This document shows, piece by piece, positions 43,847-51,795 of a stretch of 64,000 nt of DNA. How positions within the stretch are numbered: position 1 is the stretch's first letter; the number at the start of each line of letters is the position of its first letter. The notes beneath the pieces were generated by a model. That model was given only the letters and a program-made list of their open reading frames with translations, did no database searches and had not been told where the DNA came from. The DNA comes from Rhizobium sp. BK316. GTDB taxonomy: Bacteria > Pseudomonadota > Alphaproteobacteria > Rhizobiales > Rhizobiaceae. The translations under genes were made by a program, and so were the position numbers. Location: NCBI RefSeq assembly GCF_014193695.1, contig NZ_JACHZR010000002.1:496001-560000 (forward strand). The letters run 5' to 3'.

Positions 43847-44689
43847 TCAGCTCGCCTTCCTGCTGTTTTTATCGGAGGTCTTGCGTGCGGCAGGTTTTTT
43901 CGCGGGTGCCTTGCCGCCTATTTTCGCACTTTGGCGCAGCGCCTCCATGAGATCGACCACCTTGCGCTCGGGCTCGCGCTTGCGTTTCGGCGGTGCGCGA
44001 CCTTCGATCTTGGCTTTCACCAGTTCGACGAGCGCGGCTTCGTAGCGGTCGTGATATTCGCTTGGGTCGAAACGGCCCTCTTTGGTCGCGATGATATGGC
44101 CGGCGAGATCCAGCATCTCCTTGTCGAACTTGATATCGGGAATGTCCTTGAAGACTGAATCTGCCGAGCGCACCTCATAGTCGAAGTTCAGCATGGTCGC
44201 GATGATGTGGTCGTCATGCGCGCGGATGAGCAGCGTGCGGTTGCGGCGGAAGAGCACGGCTTCGGCAAGGGCTGCCACCTTGCCGTCAAGCATGCCTCTG
44301 GCAATCAACGCGAGGGCTTCCACATCATGCTCGTCGACTGGTGCCAGATAGTAAGGACGGTCGAAATATAGCTTGTCGATCCCATCGCAGGGAATGAAGC
44401 CTTGAACATTCAGCACCTTGTCGCTTTCGGGCATGATCTCGGCAATCTCATCGCTTTCGACAAGGATGTAGTCGCCGCTTTCCATCCTGTAGCCCTTAAC
44501 CTGGTCGTCGCGTTCCACCGGCTTGCCGGTTTCGCTGTCGACGAACTGCCGCTCGACGCGATGGCCGGTCCTGCGGTTGACGATGTTGAAAGAGACGCGG
44601 TCGGAAGAGGAAACGGCCGTATAGAGGCCAACGGCGCAAGCAAGGTCGCCGACCTTCAGATGGCCCTTCCAGCTCGCGCGTGCTGCCAT
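43847..44689 (-). CDS. ku: Ku protein (second copy)
   Basis: 280 residues. WKGHLKVGDLACAVGLYTAVSSSDRVSFNIVNRRTGHRVERQFVDSETGKPVERDDQVKGYRMESGDYILVESDEI matches Ku, and the C-terminus is a long basic tail (KRKREPERKVVDLMEALRQS, PAKKPAARKTSDKNSRK). It is clearly different from the copy at 40484, so the pair may form a heterodimer or work in different phases, as proposed for the multiple Ku proteins of Sinorhizobium. It is directly upstream of ligD with a two-base gap. Confidence 0.94.
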   Translation of the reverse strand: MAARASWKGHLKVGDLACAVGLYTAVSSSDRVSFNIVNRRTGHRVERQFVDSETGKPVERDDQVKGYRMESGDYILVESDEIAEIMPESDKVLNVQGFIPCDGIDKLYFDRPYYLAPVDEHDVEALALIARGMLDGKVAALAEAVLFRRNRTLLIRAHDDHIIATMLNFDYEVRSADSVFKDIPDIKFDKEMLDLAGHIIATKEGRFDPSEYHDRYEAALVELVKAKIEGRAPPKRKREPERKVVDLMEALRQSAKIGGKAPAKKPAARKTSDKNSRKAS

Positions 44690-44701
44690 CGTCTTCTCCG
44701 T

Positions 44702-44935
44702 TCAGAGCCTGCTGTTGCTTTTGTCGGTTTCGATCGGCTGGAATTTCCAGCCGCTTCCATCCGGCGCCGGATAGGCGAGCAGCGCATCGCCGCCGCCGAT
44801 CTTCTGGCGCGCGGCTGCGTTTCTTGCGCGATCCATTGCCTGTTCTGCCGTGGCGTAGGGTTCGGACAATGTATCGCCGAGCTTGTAGGCCCAGCCATTG
44901 TCATGTCGGACGATCTGATAGGTGATGTCGGCCAT
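44702..44935 (-). CDS. DUF2188 domain protein
   Basis: 77 residues with the DUF2188 pattern: ITYQIVRHDNGWAYKLGDTLSEPYATAEQAMDRARNAAARQ. Function unknown; cytoplasmic. It is 12 bases upstream of the second ku on the same strand, so it is probably part of the ku-ligD operon and may matter for DNA repair. DUF2188 genes near ku/ligD are common in rhizobia (recalled, not checked). Confidence 0.8.
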   Translation of the reverse strand: MADITYQIVRHDNGWAYKLGDTLSEPYATAEQAMDRARNAAARQKIGGGDALLAYPAPDGSGWKFQPIETDKSNSRL

Positions 44936-44967
44936 GTGCTTTCCTCCTTGTCAGCCGTTCTGGTCAT

Positions 44968-45252
44968 TCATTGCGGGGGCGAACGGCTGCGATGCTCGTC
45001 ACGCGCGATGATCTTTTCAAGCGATGCGATATCCTCGCTCGTGACGACGGGAACCGGGTCGGCGACGATCGCCTCGAGGACGTCCTTGGATACCGCACCG
45101 TTGCGGATTGCCCATTCCAGCGTCTCGCGTGTCTCCCGCTCGGCCTTGAGCTGCGCATAGAGCGCGACGATCAGCCGGTCGCGGGCATCCATACTTTTGT
45201 GCTTGCGGTCGATGTGGCGGACATTGGGCATGGGAAAAACGTGCCTCTTCAT
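44968..45252 (-). CDS. Small hypothetical protein upstream of the ku-ligD operon
   Basis: About 94 residues, helical and charged (DRLIVALYAQLKAERETRETLEWAIRNGAV, DVLEAIVADPVPVVTSEDIASLEKIIARDEHR). No known domain. Several starts are possible (45264 GTG, 45252 ATG, 45231 ATG); none has a convincing ribosome site. It lies 32 bases upstream of DUF2188 and may be the first gene of that operon. Confidence 0.6.
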   Translation of the reverse strand: MKRHVFPMPNVRHIDRKHKSMDARDRLIVALYAQLKAERETRETLEWAIRNGAVSKDVLEAIVADPVPVVTSEDIASLEKIIARDEHRSRSPPQ

Positions 45253-45386
45253 GAGGTTGCTCACGAAAAAACCGCTGAAGGGTAGAAAGGTTCCGTTCGG
45301 CAGCGCTCGGCGAAAATCAAATCATCGCATTGCGGCTTTGAGCCGAAAACACTATCTGAAAGCTATATTCGATAGAGGATTTCAAA

Positions 45387-45815
45387 ATGGCCGATCTCAA
45401 GGCTCGTCCCCGTCCCACAGGTGCAAATGCCGTTCTCGGGCGTACTGGTTTCCCGCACGTCACCTCGGTCACCGGCGGCGAGATCGATATCGTCACCAGC
45501 CCATCACAGCCGGGCTTCAACCCGCTCGATCTGCTCTATTCCTCGCTTTCGGCCTGTCTCGTGCTGAGCGCCCGCATGGCGGCAAGCCAACTCGGCATTC
45601 TCGACAAGATCACCGAGATCACCGCTGATGTGACTGGCGAGAAGGCGGCGGAAGGGCTGTCGCGCGTTGCGAAATTCAACATCGCCTTCTCCATCAAGGG
45701 CGATATCGACGAGGAAACGCGCCGCAAGATCGCGCATATGGCCGAAGACGAGATCTGCACGGTCAGCAACACCATTAGAGGTACGCCGGAATTCGCAACC
45801 ACGATCTCCGGTTGA
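45387..45815 (+). CDS. OsmC-family peroxiredoxin-like protein
   Basis: 142 residues. NPLDLLYSSLSACLVLSARMAASQLGI holds the first redox cysteine, and the C-terminal DEICTVSNTIRGTPEFATTI the second, the usual OsmC/Ohr pair (Cys at about residues 52 and 122). The family reduces organic or lipid hydroperoxides. The N-terminus is shorter than Ohr. AGAGGATTTCAAA precedes ATG. It is transcribed alone. Confidence 0.88.
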   Translation: MADLKARPRPTGANAVLGRTGFPHVTSVTGGEIDIVTSPSQPGFNPLDLLYSSLSACLVLSARMAASQLGILDKITEITADVTGEKAAEGLSRVAKFNIAFSIKGDIDEETRRKIAHMAEDEICTVSNTIRGTPEFATTISG

Positions 45816-45926
45816 TCGGGTCGCTGTAGGTTTCTGCATAAAAATTATAGACTATTGTGCCGGAGCATTGCATGGCCTTCATGCTCCACCTATGCTCCGG
45901 CATCGATTGAAATAACGCCGGCTGAG

Positions 45927-47363
45927 ATGCAGTCCCAGATACAAACTCCGACCGAACAGAAATCCCAGCGGCCGCTCGTTGCCATCATCGGCGGCGGCGT
46001 TTCCGGGGCGGGTGTCGCCTATCATCTGCTGAAGCTTGCTGGCGAGGATGCACCCGATATCGTGGTCTTTGAGCCGCGTCCCATGCTGGGCCGCGGCCTT
46101 GCCTACGACACTGCCGATCCGGCGCACCGCATCAATGTGCCGGCCGCCAAGATGAGTCTGCAGCCCGATGATGTGGAAGAATTCCAGCGCTGGATCGAGG
46201 CGAACAATGCCGTGCGCGACGATCCCGAAGCCGCACGCGAGAACGGCCAGCTCTTCCCGCGCCGACGCGTATTCGGCGATTACGTCGGCTCGCTTCTCCA
46301 GCCCTTCCTGAAGTCGGGTGCCATTGGCCATCGCCGGGCGACGGTGACCGGCATCCACCGCCGAGGTAATGGCTGGGCGATCCTCGATGACAAGGGTGGG
46401 CTGACGGAGGCCGATATCGTCGCCATCGCCACCAGCCATCCGCCGCCGGTGGCGCCGGGCAGGCTGGCGGCCATTCTTGGAGAACACCCGCGCTTCATTG
46501 TCGACACCACGAAAGCGGGTGCGCTCGAAGTCGTGCGGCCGCATGACAGGGTTCTCGTCATCGGCAATGGGTTGACGGCGGCAGACGTGATCGCCTCCCT
46601 TGCACGAAACGGCCACGAAGGCCCGGTTACCGCAATTTCCCGCCGCGGCCTTCGCTCGCGCGGCCATGCTGCCGTCCCGCAGGAGGCGTTCGGTGATTTT
46701 ATCTCCGAGCCGGCACTATCAGCCATCGCGCTGCTGCGCCTTATCCGCCAGACGATCCGCCAGGCGATCGAACGGGGCCAGAGTTGGCATGCCGTGATCG
46801 ATCAGGTGCGCGGCCAGGGCCACGATCTCTGGCGTCGTTTGCCGGTTGCCGAACGGCGGCGGATCGTTCGGCATCTGCGGCCTTATTGGGATGTTCACCG
46901 CTTCCGCATTGCGCCGCAGGTGGAGGAAGTGCTCGATGCTGCAATCGAAGCCGGCAGGCTGGAAATCCTTGCGGCATCCGTCGCCGATGCGAAGGCAGAG
47001 GGTGAGGCGATCCGCATCACGCTCCAGCCGCGCCACGCACGTGAAAAATTGGAGAGGACGTTCGATGCCGTCCTCGTCACGACCGGTCCGGCGCATGGCG
47101 GCATTTTGCAGACGCAGCCCTGGCTCGGCGAACTCGCGCGAGAGGGCTATCTCGCCCTCGACCCGACCGGCCTCGGGCTTGCTTGCAGCGAGCGCTCCGA
47201 GGCTCTGGGACCGGAAGGCACGGTGATCTCGTCGCTGCTCATTTCAGGGCCGCTTGCACGCGGCACGTTCGGGGAACTGATGGGCTTGCCGCAGATAACG
47301 GAACATACAGTCTTCGTCGCACGCGAGATCGCTGAGAAGCTGAAAGCCGTATCCGCGGGATAA
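45927..47363 (+). CDS. FAD/NAD(P)-binding protein
   Basis: 478 residues. VAIIGGGVSGAGVAYHLL near the start is the FAD-binding Rossmann loop; LGRGLAYDTADPAHRINVPAAKM is diagnostic of the FAD-NAD(P)-binding family (PF13454-like); a second NAD(P) loop VLVIGNGLTAADVIASL is near residue 210, and AISRRGLRSRGHAA follows. It is probably an oxidoreductase or N-hydroxylase relative; substrate unknown. The start is at MQSQIQTPTEQK; an earlier frame reading has no plausible content and the ribosome site is weak. Confidence 0.8.
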   Translation: MQSQIQTPTEQKSQRPLVAIIGGGVSGAGVAYHLLKLAGEDAPDIVVFEPRPMLGRGLAYDTADPAHRINVPAAKMSLQPDDVEEFQRWIEANNAVRDDPEAARENGQLFPRRRVFGDYVGSLLQPFLKSGAIGHRRATVTGIHRRGNGWAILDDKGGLTEADIVAIATSHPPPVAPGRLAAILGEHPRFIVDTTKAGALEVVRPHDRVLVIGNGLTAADVIASLARNGHEGPVTAISRRGLRSRGHAAVPQEAFGDFISEPALSAIALLRLIRQTIRQAIERGQSWHAVIDQVRGQGHDLWRRLPVAERRRIVRHLRPYWDVHRFRIAPQVEEVLDAAIEAGRLEILAASVADAKAEGEAIRITLQPRHAREKLERTFDAVLVTTGPAHGGILQTQPWLGELAREGYLALDPTGLGLACSERSEALGPEGTVISSLLISGPLARGTFGELMGLPQITEHTVFVAREIAEKLKAVSAG

Positions 47364-47476
47364 TTCGCGAACAATTTCTGATCGATCTGTCGTTCTCTGA
47401 CTGTCATCGGCGCGCGACTCCTGATAGTCGCAGCGTAGCGGCCTGACCGAAAGGTCGCGCAGAAAGCATCGAGATC

Positions 47477-48370
47477 ATGTCGCAGGCCGCTTCCGCCGTT
47501 TCCGAAACTCCCTCTTCCAGCCGTCTCCCGCTTGTCGCCCTCATTATCGGCGGCGCGGCGATCGGCGGATCGCCGATCTTCGTGCGGCTTTCCGAAGTCG
47601 GGCCGATGGCGACGGCCTTCTGGCGTGTGGCGCTGGCGCTGATCCCGATCTTCATCTTTTCGCTTTTGCGCAAGGATACCGGCCCTAAACCCAAGAGCCT
47701 TGCCGATTACGGTCTGCTCATCCTGCCTGGCGCCGTGCTGGCGCTCGATCTGTCGGCCTGGCATCTGTCGATCACCATGACCTCGGTTGCTAACGCGACA
47801 TTGCTCGCAAACCTTGCGCCCGTCTTCGTCACCGCCATCGGCTTTCTGTTCTTCGGGGCCAAAGTTACCCGCGTCTTCGTGCTCGGCCTCATCTTGGCAT
47901 TGGCCGGCGTGGTCGTGCTGAAGGGCGGACCTGCCGCATTCGGCAATGGCGACCTGCGCGGCGATGGTGTCGCCATGATCGCCGCCTTCTTCTATGCCTG
48001 CTACATCCTGGCGATCGGCGCGCTGCGCAGCCGTTTCGATACGATCCGCATCATGCTGTGGAGCACCGCCTCTGCCGCAGTCGGCGTCTTCCCGCTCGCT
48101 TTCTTCTTCGAAGGCCACATGCTGCCGGCAAGCCTTTACGGCTGGTCGGTGGTATCAGGCCTGGCTTTTGTCAGCCATGCTGGCGGACAAGTGGCGATTG
48201 CCTATGCGCTTGCCTATCTGCCAGCGGCCTTCTCCTCGCTGACATTGCTTCTCCAGCCGGTCGTGGCGGCCATTCTCGCCTGGGCTCTGCTCAACGAGCA
48301 CATCACGGTAATGCAAGCCCTGGGCGGCTTGATCGTTCTCGCCGGCATCATGATCGCAAGGCGAGGGTGA
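47477..48370 (+). CDS. DMT-superfamily transporter, EamA type
   Basis: 297 residues with about ten membrane spans in two EamA repeats: IIGGAAIGGSPIFVRLSEVGPMATAFWRVALALI at the start, and AYALAYLPAAFSSLTLLLQPVVAAILAWALLNEHITVMQALGGLIVLAGI at the end. EamA proteins export metabolites or amino acids across the inner membrane; the substrate is unknown. It stands alone, 113 bases after the FAD protein gene. Confidence 0.88.
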   Translation: MSQAASAVSETPSSSRLPLVALIIGGAAIGGSPIFVRLSEVGPMATAFWRVALALIPIFIFSLLRKDTGPKPKSLADYGLLILPGAVLALDLSAWHLSITMTSVANATLLANLAPVFVTAIGFLFFGAKVTRVFVLGLILALAGVVVLKGGPAAFGNGDLRGDGVAMIAAFFYACYILAIGALRSRFDTIRIMLWSTASAAVGVFPLAFFFEGHMLPASLYGWSVVSGLAFVSHAGGQVAIAYALAYLPAAFSSLTLLLQPVVAAILAWALLNEHITVMQALGGLIVLAGIMIARRG

Positions 48371-48436
48371 TCCCGCTTAAAGGAAGCTTGACCATTTGGC
48401 TGCTAGACCTGTTCCGGAGTTCGGACAGGATTGGCT

Positions 48437-50134
48437 ATGGCGAACCTCGATCAGATATTTTCAGCTGAAGTCCACGGAATGGAAAAGCCGCAGGACGTCG
48501 TTGTCCGGCAGGCGTCGACCGCGCCTCTGGTCTTCTTCATGGTCCTTGTCGCCATCCTTGTCGGCCTCTTCAAATTTCCGCCACTGCTCGACTATGCGAA
48601 CCATTATGCCCGCATGTGGTTGCTTGCTGGCGGCATAAAAGAAGCACCATTTCCCGAAATCTACATGATCGAGTGGAACCGCACCTTCACCAATGTCGGC
48701 ATCGACCTGCTCGCCCGCTTCATCGGTCCCGTTATCGGCGTTGCGCTGCTCGCCCGTATCCTGCTGTTCCTGGCGATTGTCCTGCCTCCATCAGGCGCCA
48801 TCGTGCTGCATCGTCGCCTGTTTGGCGGCAGCCACTATTGGCAGATCGGCATGCTCTACCTCGCCTGGTGCGCCACGCTGATCGGCGGTTTCATCAATTT
48901 CCAGATCGGCCTCGGCCTCGCATTGCTGTTTGCAACGGTGGATCACCGACTGCAGTCCGGTTCTGCGGCCAGGCTCTTCCTGTGGCGGGTGGCGGTTTCA
49001 CTGCTGCTCACCCTCGTCCACTTATTTTCCGCGGGCTTCTTTCTTGCGATTATCTGCGGGCTGGAATTTTCCTGGCGCTTCGATGTGCTGAATTCACGCC
49101 AGGCCATGCTGCGCCTTATCGGCAAGCTCGCGGCGGCGATAATAGCCTGCTTGCTGTCACCAGCGGCGCTGGCGCTGACCGCTGCCGATCTTCCCGGAAG
49201 CCAGGCCGGTGATATCATGGCGACCTGGAACGACAGCCCGATACTGCTGATTTCCAATCTGCTCTCGGCCATCTGGACCTATGTTGCATTCGTCGACGCG
49301 ATTTTTCTCGTGCCGATCCTGCTCGTTTGCAGCAGAGCGCTTACCGGGAAAAACCTGCGCGTCCACGCAGGTCTTGTGGTCACGGCTGCAGGCCTGCTTG
49401 CCCTGTCCATCCTTTCGCCGCTTCATGCCTTCGGCACGGGATGGATAAGCTGGCGCTTTCCCATCATGGCCGCTCTCGTCGGCATGGTGATGATCTGCCC
49501 CTTTCAAAAGATCGGCCGGCGGCGGGCCGTGATCCTGTTCCTTGTGCTGAATGTCGCTGTCTTCGGCCGGACCCTCTGGATCGGCTATAACTGGTGGCGA
49601 GGCCAGGCCGATGTTGCAAGCGTCGAGAAAGTACTGGAAGCCGTTCCCTCGGGCGCTGCGATCCTGCCGCTGCAGCACGAGTCTGCTCCTGGCGACATAA
49701 AGCCGGATCAGCGGCACTATGCATTCAGCCAGGATACGTTCCGGCATCTGCCGACATTGGCCGTTCCACTGGCGCATGCTTTTGTCCCGACGCTCTTCAG
49801 CGCGCAGGGCAAGCAGCCTCTTGCCGTCCGTCCATCCTGGTCAGATCGCTCGGTACCGGAAGGAAATCTCTTTTCGACCGGCGTGCTGTCCTGTCCAGGT
49901 CTGATGGCGGAAGCCGCCAGCTTCACGCCCTATCTGGTCGACTGGCGCAGCAAGTTCGATTTCATTCTGGTCGTCAACGCCGATGCCGTCGATCAGAATG
50001 TCGGCGACGTCATGCCAGCGGGTATCCGTCTTCTAAAAGACGCCGGTTTTGCAAGGCTTTACGGGATCGATCGTAACGCAACGCCGGTATTGGATGCCGT
50101 TCCGGCATCATGCCCAGATAGCTTCCACTGGTAG
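48437..50134 (+). CDS. Large multi-span membrane protein, function unknown
   Basis: 565 residues: a cytoplasmic N-terminus, about 10-12 membrane spans between residues 30 and 390, then a soluble C-terminal region of about 170 residues (ALKLKRVL-free, rich in DQRHYAFSQDTFRHLP and FNST-like segments). The overall pattern resembles GT-C type glycosyltransferases or polymer-synthesis membrane proteins, but no diagnostic acidic motif is certain, so no function is claimed. The ATG used follows ACAGGATTGGCT; a TTG two codons earlier is in frame. It is convergent with the fused dioxygenase-hydrolase gene, one base apart. Confidence 0.7.
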   Translation: MANLDQIFSAEVHGMEKPQDVVVRQASTAPLVFFMVLVAILVGLFKFPPLLDYANHYARMWLLAGGIKEAPFPEIYMIEWNRTFTNVGIDLLARFIGPVIGVALLARILLFLAIVLPPSGAIVLHRRLFGGSHYWQIGMLYLAWCATLIGGFINFQIGLGLALLFATVDHRLQSGSAARLFLWRVAVSLLLTLVHLFSAGFFLAIICGLEFSWRFDVLNSRQAMLRLIGKLAAAIIACLLSPAALALTAADLPGSQAGDIMATWNDSPILLISNLLSAIWTYVAFVDAIFLVPILLVCSRALTGKNLRVHAGLVVTAAGLLALSILSPLHAFGTGWISWRFPIMAALVGMVMICPFQKIGRRRAVILFLVLNVAVFGRTLWIGYNWWRGQADVASVEKVLEAVPSGAAILPLQHESAPGDIKPDQRHYAFSQDTFRHLPTLAVPLAHAFVPTLFSAQGKQPLAVRPSWSDRSVPEGNLFSTGVLSCPGLMAEAASFTPYLVDWRSKFDFILVVNADAVDQNVGDVMPAGIRLLKDAGFARLYGIDRNATPVLDAVPASCPDSFHW

Positions 50135-50135
50135 G

Positions 50136-51710
50136 CTATTGGGTTTCCTGCAGTTTGTTTTTCTGCAGCAGCCATTTTTGAATGATCGGCACGTCGGCAT
50201 CGCCCAGATCGTGACCGCCTGGGATGATGTCGGAATCGACGGTCGCGCCCGACGTCTTCAGCCGCTCTTGCAGCTCGTTCGCATATTTGCCGTAAGCGTC
50301 CATCTTGCCGCTGATGACGAGCAGGTCCGTGCCTTTCAGGTCGGCATGCGGATAGGCGGTGAGCACCGGCATGGAACGTAGCAGCACGGCCTTGTGCACC
50401 AGGTTGGGGTGCAGGTAGAGCAGCGAATTCAGAAGATTCGCGCCGTTCGAGTAGCCGACATAGACGACCTTCTTCGGATCGAGACCATAGGATTTGACAG
50501 CGCCTTCGATGAAAGCGGCGAAAGCCTCGGCCTCGTTCTTGATGTCGTCCTGGTCGAAGGAGAAAGGCGTGATGCGCTTGTACCAGCGCGGGAACCCTTC
50601 CTCGGTCGCGCGGCCGCGCACACCGAGAAGGGTGGCGCGTGGAGCAACCTTGTTCAGCAGCGGCATCAGTGTCGTCTCGTTGCCGCCGGAGCCGTGCAGC
50701 AGCACGAAGACGCTGCCGTCCGGATCGGGCGGGGTATAGAAACGATGGACGAAGGGCAGATCGCGATAATTGATGCGCGGTTTGCCGGGCATGGAAAACT
50801 GCGGCAGCACGACCTTCAGATCACTGAGATTGGTGATCGAATCCTTCGGCGGGACGAAGAGCTTGGTTCCGAGTGTGGCCTTCGGCTCATCCACCATCAT
50901 GCCCGGCTGGTTGGTGGCAAGCTCTATAAGCGTGCCGCCGGGCTCACGGGCATAGAGCGAGCGAAAGTATTTGCGATCGTGCAGATTGGTCGCCGAGGCG
51001 TTTTCGTTTTCAAGCGCCTTTTGAACGGCGAGCACGGCTTCGTCGTCATCTGCGCGGAAAGCCACGTGGTCGACCGTCCCGGTACCCGGCGCGCCGGACC
51101 AGAAGCCGCGCGCATCGCGCACGTCGATGACGTCTCCCGACTGCGAGACGAGGCGGTCGATCGTGCCGCGATTTGCCTGGAACCTGTAGCCGAAATGGCT
51201 TTCGATGAAATGACGGCTCTCGGCTGGCCTTTCGGTCAGCAGGGTCGCGCCGCGCACGCGCTGCGCGGCATGCTCGACCGGCACATCGCCGCCATCCCAG
51301 GCAGCCGGCGATTTCAGATCCTTGGCGCCGGCAAGCTTGACGATGACATTGTCAGGATCCTTCAGCCGCAGCACCGGCTCGCCGAACTCGTCCGCAGGGC
51401 CTTCCGAGCGGAAGCCGAAGCGCATGGCACGCGTCAGCCAGTAACCGATACTGGTCGGATCGATCGCCAGCGACACCTCGTTGATCTGGCCGTAGCCGGC
51501 GCGGCCTGGTGCGCCGTCCTCCCAGACGAGAAAGGTGACGAGTGAGCCCGGAGTGCCCTCGGCATCGCCATAGAAGAGATGAAGCTGTGTGGCGTCTTCG
51601 AAACCGGCCGTTTGTTTGACGAGCCGCATGCCGAGGAATCCGGCGTAGAAATCCACATTCGCCTGCACCTTGCGGGTGATCAGCGTGATATGGTGTATGC
51701 CTGAAGCCAT
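50136..51710 (-). CDS. VOC ring-cleaving-dioxygenase-like and hydrolase fusion (MhqO-MhqD type)
   Basis: 524 residues in two parts. Residues 1-310 contain two VOC modules (GIHHITLITRKVQANVDFYAGFLGMRLVKQ, and HVAFRADDD with REPGGTLIELATNQPGM), as in MhqO/LinE-like extradiol dioxygenases. Residues from about 330 form an alpha/beta hydrolase (FVLLHGSGGNETTL, YVGYSNGANLLNSLL nucleophile serine, ISGKMDAYGK acid and PGGHDLGDAD histidine) like MhqD. The two activities are separate genes in Bacillus, where they detoxify quinones. The start is where VOC homology begins; an in-frame extension of 20 residues upstream reads like a signal sequence but has no ribosome site. Confidence 0.9.
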   Translation of the reverse strand: MASGIHHITLITRKVQANVDFYAGFLGMRLVKQTAGFEDATQLHLFYGDAEGTPGSLVTFLVWEDGAPGRAGYGQINEVSLAIDPTSIGYWLTRAMRFGFRSEGPADEFGEPVLRLKDPDNVIVKLAGAKDLKSPAAWDGGDVPVEHAAQRVRGATLLTERPAESRHFIESHFGYRFQANRGTIDRLVSQSGDVIDVRDARGFWSGAPGTGTVDHVAFRADDDEAVLAVQKALENENASATNLHDRKYFRSLYAREPGGTLIELATNQPGMMVDEPKATLGTKLFVPPKDSITNLSDLKVVLPQFSMPGKPRINYRDLPFVHRFYTPPDPDGSVFVLLHGSGGNETTLMPLLNKVAPRATLLGVRGRATEEGFPRWYKRITPFSFDQDDIKNEAEAFAAFIEGAVKSYGLDPKKVVYVGYSNGANLLNSLLYLHPNLVHKAVLLRSMPVLTAYPHADLKGTDLLVISGKMDAYGKYANELQERLKTSGATVDSDIIPGGHDLGDADVPIIQKWLLQKNKLQETQ

Positions 51711-51795
51711 GGATGAAAGCCCGAATTGAAAAGAGGCCAGGAGCGAGAGTATGAGGGTCGTTGCTAGCGTCATGCCGTTGCCAATGGCCTTTTCC

